Below are positions 20,472 to 31,412 of a stretch of 44,310 nucleotides of DNA, one piece after another. The position numbers were made by a program, and so were the translations under genes. The DNA is from Acidobacteriota bacterium (GTDB lineage: Bacteria; Acidobacteriota; Vicinamibacteria; Vicinamibacterales; UBA2999), in assembly GCA_016190945.1 (NCBI GenBank), contig JACPPO010000127.1, positions 1-44,310 on the forward strand, in the 5' to 3' direction. How positions within the stretch are numbered: the stretch's first letter is position 1; the number at the start of each line of letters is the position of its first letter. The notes beneath the pieces were generated by a model. That model saw nothing but the letters and a program-made list of their open reading frames with translations, did no database searches and had not been told where the DNA came from.

Positions 20472-21787
20472 CTACCTCGCCGTCTCTTCCACCAGCTCCG
20501 ACTGCGTGCTGACGTTGGGTAATGGCAATTGCGTGTCGACCGCCACGACGGAGTACAGGTACCGCGTGCCCGCCCGCACCGTGGTATCTCGGTATCGCGC
20601 TTCGCCGATCGGCGTGTCCGTGAGCTGCCGCAGTGTGGCATCGCCCGCCTCGCGGCGCAAGACCAGGTACCCGCCGAGATCGATCTCGGCGTTCGGCTCC
20701 CAGATGAGACTGATGCCCCCTTCCGAGGGAACCGTGGCGAGCCCGGCCGGCGCCCCCGGCGGAAAGACGTCGATCGGCGTGATGCAGGCGGGCGGTGACG
20801 GTTCGCTTATCACCGCGCCCCGCTGCGCACGGACGGTGTAACAGCGGGCCCGGCCGAGGTCCACGGCGTCGGTCGTCGCGGTCGAGGCGAGCGGCGCGGG
20901 ATTGAGCGCCACGGGCGCAGCGACGCGCCACGACGGACGGGTGGCCGCCGGCGGCAACACGAAAGGATCGAGCGCGAGTTCGCGATAGACGTTGTAAGTC
21001 GTCGGTCCCGGCGGGACCGAGGCATCGACCGGCTGCGGGACCACGGGACCCGGCGGCTGCAGTGTCTCGAACGGCAACGACTCTGGAGGAAGAGCCCGGT
21101 CGAGCAGGAATCCAAGCAACCCTCCTGACGGCTCCCATGCGAGCGACAGGGTCGCGGGCGCGTAACTCGCGCGCACATCGGTGGGCGGCTCGGGCAGCAT
21201 CGTGAGCACCAGTTCGGCCTGCATGCCCGGAGGCCCGGGACGGCCGCGCTGGCTGAACGGAACCGCGAGGTAAAAACGCCGTAGGACCGTCGGCATCGTC
21301 ATGCCGGGCAGCGGTACGAGCTCCGGGCGACGCGGATCGACGGCGGCTATCGCGCCCTGGATCAGTTCCTCCGGCGTCAGGGTGTCGAGGATGGTCACGG
21401 GAGTCCCCGGCAGGGCCCCCTCGGACGTCGCATCGGCCTGAGGCGGCGGCGCCGCACCGGCCTCACCAACGGGTGGTGGCGCGACTGGAATCGTGGCGAC
21501 GACGGTTCCGAGCTCGGCCCATCGCGCGGGCGTCGGCGCGACGCGGCCGGTATACCCGTAGACGTCAATTCGTGAGATGTCGACGGGGATCGACGTGTCG
21601 ATGTTCGCGGTGGGCACCGTGAACGTCACGTAGACGGAGGTCCCGAAACGCGACGCGGTGATCGCCTCGACGGCGGCCGGAATGCGTACGAAGGGTGCCA
21701 TCGGCGCCCCTTTCTTCCCGCATCCCACGCCGAGCATCGCGGCGGCCAGCGCCGTGGCCACCGTCGCGGGTCTGGTAACGCCGGTCG

Positions 21788-21791
<4 letters not shown>
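20472..21791 (-). CDS. Fibronectin type III-like lipoprotein
   Basis: Lipobox-like [11 protein letters not shown]; repeated Fn3-like segments ([55 protein letters not shown]). Confidence 0.7.
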
Positions 21792-23383
<1,592 letters not shown>

Positions 23384-23497
23384 ACGGAAGCTCCTTGCGG
23401 CGCACGTTCTTGTAGCAACGCCAAATACAGCCAACAAAGTTGTCTGAGAATCACGTCGTGCACCTGCTCCGCATTCTACAGGAGCGGCGGGGAATTG

Positions 23498-24889
23498 CTA
23501 CAGGATGTACCGTGAGAGATCTTCGTTCTTGACGATGTCGGCGAGCATGCGATCGACGTAGGCCTCGTCAATCGTGACGGACTGGCGGCCGATATCCGGT
23601 GCGTCGAACGACAGTTCGTCGAGCAGCCGCTCCATCACCGTGTGCAGGCGCCGGGCGCCGATGTTCTCGGTGATCTCGTTGACGCGCGCGGCAAAATCGG
23701 CAATGCGCTCGACCGCCCCCGGCGTGAACGACAGCGTCACGTCCTCGGTGCCGATGAGCGCCACGTACTGCGTGACGAGCGCGTTCCGCGGCTCCGTGAG
23801 AATCCGAATGAAATCGTCGCGGGTGAGCGGCTCGAGCTCCACCCGGATCGGAAACCGGCCCTGCAGCTCCGGAATCAGATCCGAGGGCTTCGATACGTGA
23901 AACGCCCCGGCCGCGATGAAGAGAATGTGGTCGGTCTTCACCATGCCATGTTTGGTGTTGACGGTGGTGCCCTCGACAATCGGGAGGATGTCGCGCTGGA
24001 CGCCTTCCCGGCTGACGTCGGGACCGTGACCGGAGCCGCCCATCGCGTCGCGGCTCGCGATCTTGTCCATCTCGTCAATGAAGATGATGCCGGCCTGTTC
24101 CACGCGCCGCACGGCGTCGCGGCTCACCGACTCCATGTCGACGAGCTTGGCCTGCTCCTCGGCCACCAGACGCTCGAGCGCCTCCGGCACTTTCAGCCGC
24201 CGCGTTTTCGTGCGGCCCTGGAACATGTTGCCCATCATGTCCTTCAGGTTGATACCGATCTCCTCGACAGAGGTACCGGCGATCACCTCGAATGAGGGCA
24301 TCGTGGTCTCGCGCACGTCGAGCTCGACGACGCGGTCGTCGAGACGGCCGTCGCGCAGCTGCTCGCGGATGCGCTCACGGGTACGGCTTGCCTGATCGCG
24401 AACGGCCGCCGGGTCCTCCCCGGCCACCGGCGAGCGCGTGGGCGGCAACAGCAGATCGAGCAGACGCTCCTCCCCCGCGTGCCGCGCCTTGTCCTGCACG
24501 GCCTCGGCCTTCTCGGCGCGCACCATCTCGACAGACAACTCCACCAGATCGCGGACCATCGACTCCACGTCGCGGCCAACGTAGCCGACTTCGGTGAACT
24601 TGGACGCCTCGACCTTGATGAAGGGCGATTGGACAAGGCGCGCGAGCCGGCGCGCGATCTCGGTCTTCCCCACGCCTGTCGGCCCGATCATCAGGATGTT
24701 CTTGGGCGTGACCTCGTCGGCCATCTCCAGCGGGAGCCGCTGGCGGCGGATGCGGTTCCGGAGCGCGATCGCCACGGCGCGCTTGGCCTTGGCCTGTCCG
24801 ATCACGTACTTGTCCAGCTCCACGACCACTTCGCGCGGCGTGAGCGAATCAACCGAGGTGGCACTGCGTTCGGGAAGAAAAATCGCCAT
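23498..24889 (-). CDS. hslU: ATP-dependent protease ATPase subunit HslU
   Basis: [64 protein letters not shown]-terminal DLSRYIL. Confidence 0.97.
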   Translation of the reverse strand: MAIFLPERSATSVDSLTPREVVVELDKYVIGQAKAKRAVAIALRNRIRRQRLPLEMADEVTPKNILMIGPTGVGKTEIARRLARLVQSPFIKVEASKFTEVGYVGRDVESMVRDLVELSVEMVRAEKAEAVQDKARHAGEERLLDLLLPPTRSPVAGEDPAAVRDQASRTRERIREQLRDGRLDDRVVELDVRETTMPSFEVIAGTSVEEIGINLKDMMGNMFQGRTKTRRLKVPEALERLVAEEQAKLVDMESVSRDAVRRVEQAGIIFIDEMDKIASRDAMGGSGHGPDVSREGVQRDILPIVEGTTVNTKHGMVKTDHILFIAAGAFHVSKPSDLIPELQGRFPIRVELEPLTRDDFIRILTEPRNALVTQYVALIGTEDVTLSFTPGAVERIADFAARVNEITENIGARRLHTVMERLLDELSFDAPDIGRQSVTIDEAYVDRMLADIVKNEDLSRYIL

Positions 24890-24904
24890 GCGTCCGTTAG
24901 TCTC

Positions 24905-25435
24905 TTAGATCTCTTCGATGGTCAGGTTAGGGTTGGTGTAGATGCAGATGTCGGCGGCAATGGACATGGCTGCCTCGGCAATCTGCCGCGCATTCAACTG
25001 GCTGTGGCGCGAGAGCGCCCGCGCGGCGGCCATGGCGTAGGGCCCGCCGGATCCGACGGCCACGATGCCGTCATCGGGCTCAATCAGATCGCCGGTCCCG
25101 GACAGCAGAAACGTCGACTTGCGGTCGGCGACGATCATCATCGCCTCGAGCCGCCGCAGCAGGCGGTCGGTGCGCCAGTCGCGTGCAAGCTCCACGGCCG
25201 ACCGTTCGAGGTTGCCCCGATACTGTTCGAGCTTCGATTCGAACCGCGAGAACAAGGCAAAGGAATCCGCCGCGGAACCGGCAAAGCCGGCCAGGATTGA
25301 TTCGTTGTACAGCCGGCGGATCTTTCGCGCTCCGTGCTTCAGCACCGTGGTCCCGAAGGTGACCTGGCCGTCGCCCGCCAGGCAAGTCCGATCCTGGTGG
25401 CGCACGGCGAGGATCGTCGTCGCATGAATCACCAC
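24905..25435 (-). CDS. hslV: ATP-dependent protease peptidase subunit HslV
   Basis: [40 protein letters not shown]; adjacent to hslU. Confidence 0.96.
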   Translation of the reverse strand: MVIHATTILAVRHQDRTCLAGDGQVTFGTTVLKHGARKIRRLYNESILAGFAGSAADSFALFSRFESKLEQYRGNLERSAVELARDWRTDRLLRRLEAMMIVADRKSTFLLSGTGDLIEPDDGIVAVGSGGPYAMAAARALSRHSQLNARQIAEAAMSIAADICIYTNPNLTIEEI

Positions 25436-25591
25436 GCCAGTATGCCCTACGGGAAGGCCTCAGGACTCAGGCCGCCGATGACCTTGCCCGATGACAGCGC
25501 GGGAGGACGCGAGCGGCGCCAGCCAGCAAGGCGGGCAATTTCTTTAGACATTTCGTGCCCGGCGCGTGGCAACACTGTTGCTAAGCCGTTG

Positions 25592-25736
25592 GCAGGGGCG
25601 GACCTTTCCGCCTCCGCCAAGGTCGGCTCGCTCCGCGTCCCGACGAGCCAGCGCTGGCTGGACAGACTGCCTTCGCCGACCGTCTCGGCGGGCCGCCGAA
25701 GCCTTGGAGCGCGAAGGCTGGGAGGTCCGCCCTAGG
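25592..25736. repeat. Long copy of TIR-bounded dispersed element
   Basis: Perfect 10-bp terminal IRs GGGCGGACCT (25596-25605) / AGGTCCGCCC (25723-25732); shares GGCGGCCCGCCGA, CCTTGGCGGAGGCGG and CAGCCTTCGCGCT blocks with 35202-35277. Confidence 0.7.
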
Positions 25737-25744
25737 AGATCCCC

Positions 25745-26446
25745 ATGCTCCCCCTGTATCTGATCCTCGCCGCCATGTTCGCCGTGGTACCGCGGGCGCA
25801 CGCGCAAGAAGCGGTCGAACGGCCCCAGGAAGTCGAACAGCCCCAGGCAGGCGCTGAGCAGCAGCCGGCGGCGGAAGCGCCGGCCCGCCAGGCCGTACCG
25901 CGCGGCCGTCGGCCGCAGGGCGACAACCCGCGGACCGGCACGGCTGTGCCGCGCGCCAGGCGTCCTGCGCCGGCACCGGTCGACCACGGCCGGGCTGTTG
26001 ACGGGCCACGCACAATCATCGTCCGCCCCCCATCGGTCTACAACAACTATTACCATTACCGGTACCACTACCCGCGCCGCTCGTATCCGTACGGCTACGG
26101 CGCCTTCGGGCTTGGCTACTTCTATTACAACCCTTACCGCTGGTCCCCGTACGCGTACTCGCATTCGCCGTACGCGGGTTCCGGGTACTACGGGCGTCCA
26201 TACAGCTCTTTCGATATCGGCGAGCTGCGGCTGCAAGTCTCGCCGCGCCATGCGCAGGTGTTCGTCGATGGCTACTACGCGGGCACGGTGAATGATTACG
26301 ATGGCGCCTTCCAGTCGCTGAAACTGGAATCAGGACCCTACTCGATCCAGATCGTGGCCCCCGGTTACGACACGCTGGACTTTGATGTGCGGATCAATCC
26401 CGGCCAGAAGATTACGTATCGCGGCGATCTGCCCCGGCGGCCTTAG
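25745..26446 (+). CDS. Exported PEGA-domain protein with P/A-rich and Tyr-rich segments
   Basis: Signal peptide MLPLYLILAAMFAVVPRAHA; Tyr-rich core; C-terminal GELRLQVSPRHAQVFVDGYYAGTVNDYDGAFQSLKLESGPYSIQIVAPGYDTLDFDVRI = PEGA. Confidence 0.82.
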   Translation: MLPLYLILAAMFAVVPRAHAQEAVERPQEVEQPQAGAEQQPAAEAPARQAVPRGRRPQGDNPRTGTAVPRARRPAPAPVDHGRAVDGPRTIIVRPPSVYNNYYHYRYHYPRRSYPYGYGAFGLGYFYYNPYRWSPYAYSHSPYAGSGYYGRPYSSFDIGELRLQVSPRHAQVFVDGYYAGTVNDYDGAFQSLKLESGPYSIQIVAPGYDTLDFDVRINPGQKITYRGDLPRRP

Positions 26447-27806
26447 CCCCCCGGCGAAACAGCAGGTAGACCGGAATGCCGGCGAGGATGACCAGTGCCC
26501 CGGCGCCGGTGGGACCCGGCGCCGTGAACAGGCCGTTGGCCAGAATCAGCGCGCTGGCCACGGCGTAAATGCCCGGCGCGATCGGATATCCCCACGCGCG
26601 GAACGGACGCTCGGCATCAGGCTGTTTCGCCCGAAGGACAAACAGCGCAACCACCGCCACCCCGGAAAACAGAATGATCGCAAACCCTGTGTAGGTCAGC
26701 AGGGTCTGCGCCTGCGCCGTCAGCACCAGGAGCGAACTCCACAGCGCCTGCGCGACGATGGCGACGGCCGGCGTTCGATACCGCTGGTGAATCGTCGCGG
26801 CGCTGCGAAAGAACAGCCCGTCGCGCGCCATCGCGAAGTACACACGCGGCCCCGCAAACGTCATCGCGCTGATGCTCGCCAGGAGACTGACGATCGACAC
26901 GACCCCCATGGTGTCGCCGGCCGCGCTCCCCAGCAGCCGGTCCGCGATCACGTCGAGCACCGAACCGTTCACCGCGGCAAGCTCATTGGCCGGCAGCACG
27001 TAGAGGTACAACGCGTTCAGCAGGAGGTAGATCACGATGACCGCGCCGGTGCCAAGCGCGAGCGCCAACGGGACGTTGCGGCCGGGGTTCCGAACCTCCT
27101 CGGCGACGTACGACGCGGCGTTCCACCCTGAGTACGTGAACATCACCGGGATCAGCGCGAGCAGCCAGTTCGCGGGCACGACTGGCGCCGTCTGGACTAA
27201 ATTACGCACCTCGCCCTGGCCGAACGAAAAGCCAATGGCGATGAAGAGCACGAAAGCCGCCACCTTCAGCACCGCGAGGACGTCGCCAACGACGCGCCCG
27301 GGCCCAACGCCGCGCAGGTGAATCCAGGCCATGCCGAAAATCGCGGCGACCGCCACGATGCTCTGTGGGGAAAAATTCAGCGCCAGTGAGCCGGGGGCTA
27401 CCGGCATCGAGAAAAAGGGCGTGCTGTCGGCCGCCGCAGGGATGAAGCGCCCCAGATAAAACGCCAGCACGACGGCGTTGGTGGCCATGGCACCCGAAAA
27501 GCCGGCGACGAAGGACGTCCAGCCGGTCAGAAACGCAGCAACCGGGCCAAACGCGGCGCGCAGGTACACGTACTCCCCCCCCGCACGTGGCCGCAGAGCC
27601 GCTAGCTCCGCGTAGGCCATCGCCCCGGCAAACGCCAGCAGTCCGCCCGCCACCCACGTCGAGAAAAACAGCAGCGCGCTTGGCACTGACGCGGCGATTT
27701 GGGGCGGCGAGAACAGGATGCCGCCGCCGATGACATTGGACACGATGAGGGCCGCGGCGTCGAGCGGACCGAGACGGCGCTCGAGTGTCTGGGCCGGGGT
27801 CGGCAT
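26412..27806 (-). CDS. APC-family amino acid permease
   Basis: 12-TM-like ORF, LGPLDAAALIVSNVIGGGILFSPPQIA, FAGAMAYAELAALRPRAGGEYVYLRAAFG. Confidence 0.9.
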   Translation of the reverse strand: MPTPAQTLERRLGPLDAAALIVSNVIGGGILFSPPQIAASVPSALLFFSTWVAGGLLAFAGAMAYAELAALRPRAGGEYVYLRAAFGPVAAFLTGWTSFVAGFSGAMATNAVVLAFYLGRFIPAAADSTPFFSMPVAPGSLALNFSPQSIVAVAAIFGMAWIHLRGVGPGRVVGDVLAVLKVAAFVLFIAIGFSFGQGEVRNLVQTAPVVPANWLLALIPVMFTYSGWNAASYVAEEVRNPGRNVPLALALGTGAVIVIYLLLNALYLYVLPANELAAVNGSVLDVIADRLLGSAAGDTMGVVSIVSLLASISAMTFAGPRVYFAMARDGLFFRSAATIHQRYRTPAVAIVAQALWSSLLVLTAQAQTLLTYTGFAIILFSGVAVVALFVLRAKQPDAERPFRAWGYPIAPGIYAVASALILANGLFTAPGPTGAGALVILAGIPVYLLFRRGAKAAGADRRDT

Positions 27807-27862
27807 GTTTGGCACGCCCCGGATTATAGGCTTAGGGTTTGGGGGACTTGGGATCTTGGGAT

Positions 27863-28342
27863 CTATTCGGTCAGCAGCTGGCGATCGATCTGGAATTCCC
27901 CCATCTTCACCCACATGCGCGAGCGGTGCTTGCCGTAAACCTCGACCTTCGCGTCAACGAACTCCTTGTTCTGGAGCATTTGAAGGCGCGGATCCGTGCC
28001 GGTGTACCCGAGCATGGAGCGGAGGACGATTGGCGGTGTCGTCGCTCCGGCGGGAAGACCGCCCGAGTTGATGGCGTTGATGAAATGTTCGCCCCAGGCT
28101 TCCTGCTCGCCGACGCGCCGGAACACGGCGTTCACCTGGACGCTGGCAATATCGCGGTCTGAGACATTCCGAAGCCCGAGCGAGATGCTCGGCACGAGCT
28201 TGTTCGACCCGTTGTCCTGGACGCCGGCGTCGTACCAGCCGGTGTGCACGTCAACGATCATGAGGTCCTTCTCGACCTCGCGCGACGTGCAGGCGGCCAG
28301 CAACAGCGCCGCGAACAGCGGCAGAGCCAGTCGTCGGGCCAT
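27863..28342 (-). CDS. Putative lipoprotein, beta-rich
   Basis: MARRLALPLFAALLLAACTSREV lipobox; SLGLRNVSDRDIASVQVNAVFRR. Confidence 0.65.
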   Translation of the reverse strand: MARRLALPLFAALLLAACTSREVEKDLMIVDVHTGWYDAGVQDNGSNKLVPSISLGLRNVSDRDIASVQVNAVFRRVGEQEAWGEHFINAINSGGLPAGATTPPIVLRSMLGYTGTDPRLQMLQNKEFVDAKVEVYGKHRSRMWVKMGEFQIDRQLLTE

Positions 28343-28539
28343 ACCGCGATTGTACACACGTCAGAACTCACCCGAGCTCGCTGCGGCTGTATCCAGTCGC
28401 CCCCTGAGGGTCAACGCGGTCCGGTACACCCACGCGCATCCTCTTTCGGCTCATGACGCGGTACGCAAACGCAAGTCGGCCGTTTCCATCGGCGGACCAG
28501 CTGCAGGTAGGGCGGGCTGGGAGCGGTTTCGTCCTCTGC

Positions 28540-28559
28540 CTTACGACGTAAGTGCTTAC
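28540..28559. promoter_or_regulatory. Palindromic operator candidate CTTAC-gac-GTAAG-tg-CTTAC
   Basis: Three alternating half-sites read directly, just upstream of the HTH-receiver gene. Confidence 0.45.
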
Positions 28560-28566
28560 CGATGCG

Positions 28567-29226
28567 ATGTTTATGCGACCAGACGAGGAAGACGCGTTAC
28601 AATGTGAAGGCTTGGTTCTCAACCTCCCGACGGACGAAGTGTTCCTGACGACGGAAGAGGTGCTCGAATACCTCCAGGTGAACCTGCGTACCGTCTACAG
28701 GCTGATTAAAGCTGGGAAGATCCCGGCCGTTCGCGTGGGCCGTCAGTGGCGGTTCCGGAAGCGTGATATCGACGTTTGGCTCGACAGCCAGCGGACGCGG
28801 CCCGCCGGACCGGCGCCGGCTCCGGTCCCCGCCCGCCAGGGCCGCGTGCGCGTGCTCGTGGTCGACGACGAAGCGAGCATCCGCGACTTGCTTTCGAAGA
28901 CGCTGGCCCTCGCCGAATACGACGTCGACACGGCGGCCGACGCCAGCACCGCGCTTGGACGGCTCCGCGCGTCCGAATACGATCTCCTGATTGCCGATCT
29001 CAGGATGCCGGGGATGGATGGGCTCACCCTCATCCGCCAGGTCAAGCGCATTCGATCGGAGTTGCCGGTCATCATCATCACGGGCTTCTCGAGCGAGTCG
29101 AGCGCCATCGAGGCGGTGAACCTCGGCGTCGCCGGCTATTTGCGGAAGCCGTTCCGCGTTCCCGAAGTGCTCGCCGCGGCCGCGAAAGCCCTGGTGCCCC
29201 AGCCGCGTAACGCTATCCTGTCTTAA
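28567..29226 (+). CDS. HTH (excisionase/MerR-like) + C-terminal receiver domain regulator
   Basis: FLTTEEVLEYLQVNLRTVYRLIKAGKIPAVRVGRQWRFRKRDIDVWL (HTH_17/excisionase type) then VRVLVVDDEASIRDLL..LIADLRMPGMDGLTL..GYLRKPF (receiver). Start codon uncertain. Confidence 0.85.
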   Translation: MFMRPDEEDALQCEGLVLNLPTDEVFLTTEEVLEYLQVNLRTVYRLIKAGKIPAVRVGRQWRFRKRDIDVWLDSQRTRPAGPAPAPVPARQGRVRVLVVDDEASIRDLLSKTLALAEYDVDTAADASTALGRLRASEYDLLIADLRMPGMDGLTLIRQVKRIRSELPVIIITGFSSESSAIEAVNLGVAGYLRKPFRVPEVLAAAAKALVPQPRNAILS

Positions 29227-29228
29227 CA

Positions 29229-29252
29229 GGGCCGACTTGAAGGTCGGCCCCT
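29229..29252. repeat. Palindromic GGCCGACnTnnAGGTCGGCCCC repeat / putative terminator
   Basis: GGGCCGACTTGAAGGTCGGCCCC just after the HTH-receiver stop; same core as 35303-35326. Confidence 0.6.
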
Positions 29253-29383
29253 GCCCCTGAAGACTAACCCTGCCCAATGCAGGGGCCGGTCTTCGCGGGG
29301 CCCCGCCGCGCGCGCCTCCACGCCATCGCGCAGGCGTGCGCGATGGGGGCCCCGGCCTGCGCGGTGGGGTGCTGGAACGGCCC

Positions 29384-31381
29384 ATGATTCAGCTCGCAGA
29401 CCTCACGAAATCGTTCGGCGACCGGGTCCTGCTCGATCGCGTCACCTGGCAGATCGACGACGGCGATCGTGTCGGCCTGTGCGGGCCCAACGGCGCCGGC
29501 AAGACAACGCTGCTCAGAATGCTGTCCGGGGACGAGGAGCTCGACTCGGGCACGATCGTTACGCCCGCCAACCTGACGATCGGCTACCTGCCGCAGGACG
29601 GCCTCATCCATGCGGGCCGCACCGTGTTCGAGGAAGCGAGCAGCGCTTTTCAACCGCTCCTCGATCTCAAGAGCGAGATGCACGACATCGAGCATCGCCT
29701 GGGCGACGCGTCGGTGCCGGAGCACGAGCACGAGGCGATGCTCGCGCGCTACAGCGACCTGCAGGATCGGTTCAGGCTCTCCAATGGCTACAACATGGAT
29801 CTCCGGATTGCCACCGTGCTGCGCGGACTGGGGTTCGATCAGGACGACGTGCACCGGCCGGCGGATACATTTTCGGGCGGCTGGCAGATGCGGATCGCGC
29901 TGGCGAAGCTGCTCCTCGGCCGGCCCAACCTCCTGTTGCTTGACGAACCGACCAACCATCTCGATCTCGACGCGCGCAACTGGCTGGAGGGCTACCTGGC
30001 GGCGTACCCGTACGCCGTCATTCTCGTCTCGCATGACCGGTACTTCCTCGATGCGGTCGTCACGCGAATCACCGACCTCAACCTGCGCAAGCTCACCGAC
30101 TACGTGGGCACCTACAGCCAGTACGTCGGGCAGCGTGACGCCATGCTCGAGCGGCTGCGGCAGGCCAAACGCGACCAGGACGAAGAGGTGGCGCGCGTCA
30201 AGATGTTCATCGACCGCTTCCGCTACCAAGCCACCAAGGCGGCGCAGGTCCAGAGCCGGATCAAGCAGCTCGAGAAGGTCGTCCCGATCGAGGTGCCGCC
30301 GGAGCGCAAACGCATTCACTTCAAGTTTCCGGCGTGCGCCAAGAGCGGCCGCACGGTCCTCGAGCTCAAACACCTGCGGAAGGCGTACGGCGACCTGGTC
30401 GTCTTTCGCGATCTCAGCCTGCACATCGAACGTGGCGATCGGATCGCGCTGGTCGGCCCGAACGGCGCCGGCAAGTCGACGTTGATGCGGATGCTCTCAG
30501 GAGAAGAAGCCCTCGATAGCGGCTCGCGCACGGTTGGCCACCAGGTGGTCATGGAGTATTTCGCGCAGGACGAGGCGACTCGGCTCAACCCGGCGCTGAC
30601 CGTGTACGAGACGCTCCAAACGGGCTCGCCACACGACATGGTGCCGGCGATCCGCAATATTCTCGGCGGGTTCCTCTTCTCAGGTGATGACGTCTACAAG
30701 AAGGCGGGAGTGCTGTCAGGAGGCGAACGTACCCGGCTGGCCGTGGCGCGGATGCTGCTGCGGCCTTCCAACACGCTGCTCCTGGACGAACCAACCAACC
30801 ACCTCGATCTCGACTCGAAGGACGTTCTCCTCGAGGCGCTCGAGGACTACGGCGGAACGCTCGTCATCGTGTCGCACGACCGCTACTTCGTCGAGAAGCT
30901 CGCGACCAAGATCATCGAGATCGGCCACGGCGAGGCGGTCGTCTACCCCGGCACGTACGAGGAATTCCTGTGGCACAAGGATCACCACGAGGCGCCCACT
31001 GAGGCCGTCAAATCCCAAACCCCAAAACCTAAATCCCGAGGTCCAAAGCCCAAAGAAGCCGGCCCAACGCCGAAAGCCCAACGCCCGGAGCCGGTCGTGC
31101 CGCCGGTCACGCGCGAAGACCGCAAACGCGAGGACGCGGAGCGCCGCAAGAAGCAGCGCGCCGTCGAGTCGTTGCACAAACGCATCGCCGATCTGGAGTC
31201 GCGCATCGCCGAGCGCGAAGCGCAGGTAAAGGATCTCGAAGCCGCCATGGGGGCCGCCGGCTTCTACGACAATCCCGTTGCGGCCACCGCCGCTATCGAC
31301 CGGCACAAGGCGCTGATGTGGGAGGTGGGCGATCTGATGGCCCAGTGGGAGGCGCTCCAGGAACATGCGTCCGAATCGTAA
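29384..31381 (+). CDS. ABC-F family ATPase (duplicated ABC domains, C-terminal coiled coil)
   Basis: Two Walker A (GPNGAGKTTLL, GPNGAGKSTLM), ABC signatures, LLLDEPTNHLDLD twice, C-terminal Uup-like helical region. Confidence 0.94.
   Translation: MIQLADLTKSFGDRVLLDRVTWQIDDGDRVGLCGPNGAGKTTLLRMLSGDEELDSGTIVTPANLTIGYLPQDGLIHAGRTVFEEASSAFQPLLDLKSEMHDIEHRLGDASVPEHEHEAMLARYSDLQDRFRLSNGYNMDLRIATVLRGLGFDQDDVHRPADTFSGGWQMRIALAKLLLGRPNLLLLDEPTNHLDLDARNWLEGYLAAYPYAVILVSHDRYFLDAVVTRITDLNLRKLTDYVGTYSQYVGQRDAMLERLRQAKRDQDEEVARVKMFIDRFRYQATKAAQVQSRIKQLEKVVPIEVPPERKRIHFKFPACAKSGRTVLELKHLRKAYGDLVVFRDLSLHIERGDRIALVGPNGAGKSTLMRMLSGEEALDSGSRTVGHQVVMEYFAQDEATRLNPALTVYETLQTGSPHDMVPAIRNILGGFLFSGDDVYKKAGVLSGGERTRLAVARMLLRPSNTLLLDEPTNHLDLDSKDVLLEALEDYGGTLVIVSHDRYFVEKLATKIIEIGHGEAVVYPGTYEEFLWHKDHHEAPTEAVKSQTPKPKSRGPKPKEAGPTPKAQRPEPVVPPVTREDRKREDAERRKKQRAVESLHKRIADLESRIAEREAQVKDLEAAMGAAGFYDNPVAATAAIDRHKALMWEVGDLMAQWEALQEHASES
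31009..31090. repeat. CCCAAAN heptamer repeat tract inside ABC-F linker
   Basis: caaatcccaaaccccaaaacctaaatcccgaggtccaaagcccaaag..gaaagcccaacgcccgg, encoding KSQTPKPKSRGPKPKEAGPTPKAQRPEP. Confidence 0.75.
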
Positions 31382-31395
31382 GCAGCGGCCTTCTG

Positions 31396-31412
31396 ACCCA
31401 CCAAAAGTGGGT
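31396..31412. terminator. Possible terminator hairpin after ABC-F gene
   Basis: ACCCAC-CAAAA-GTGGGT 15 nt after stop; only weak downstream T-richness. Confidence 0.4.

Noticed and set aside
26412-26446. Convergent 35-bp overlap of the PEGA and permease genes (also 5939-5982, CPBP and SurA-like) as an antisense regulatory device
   Set aside because: Short 3' overlaps are common in compact genomes; no extra evidence here.
29264-30424. 386-aa minus-strand ORF opposite the ABC-F gene
   Set aside because: Shadow of conserved ABC motifs.
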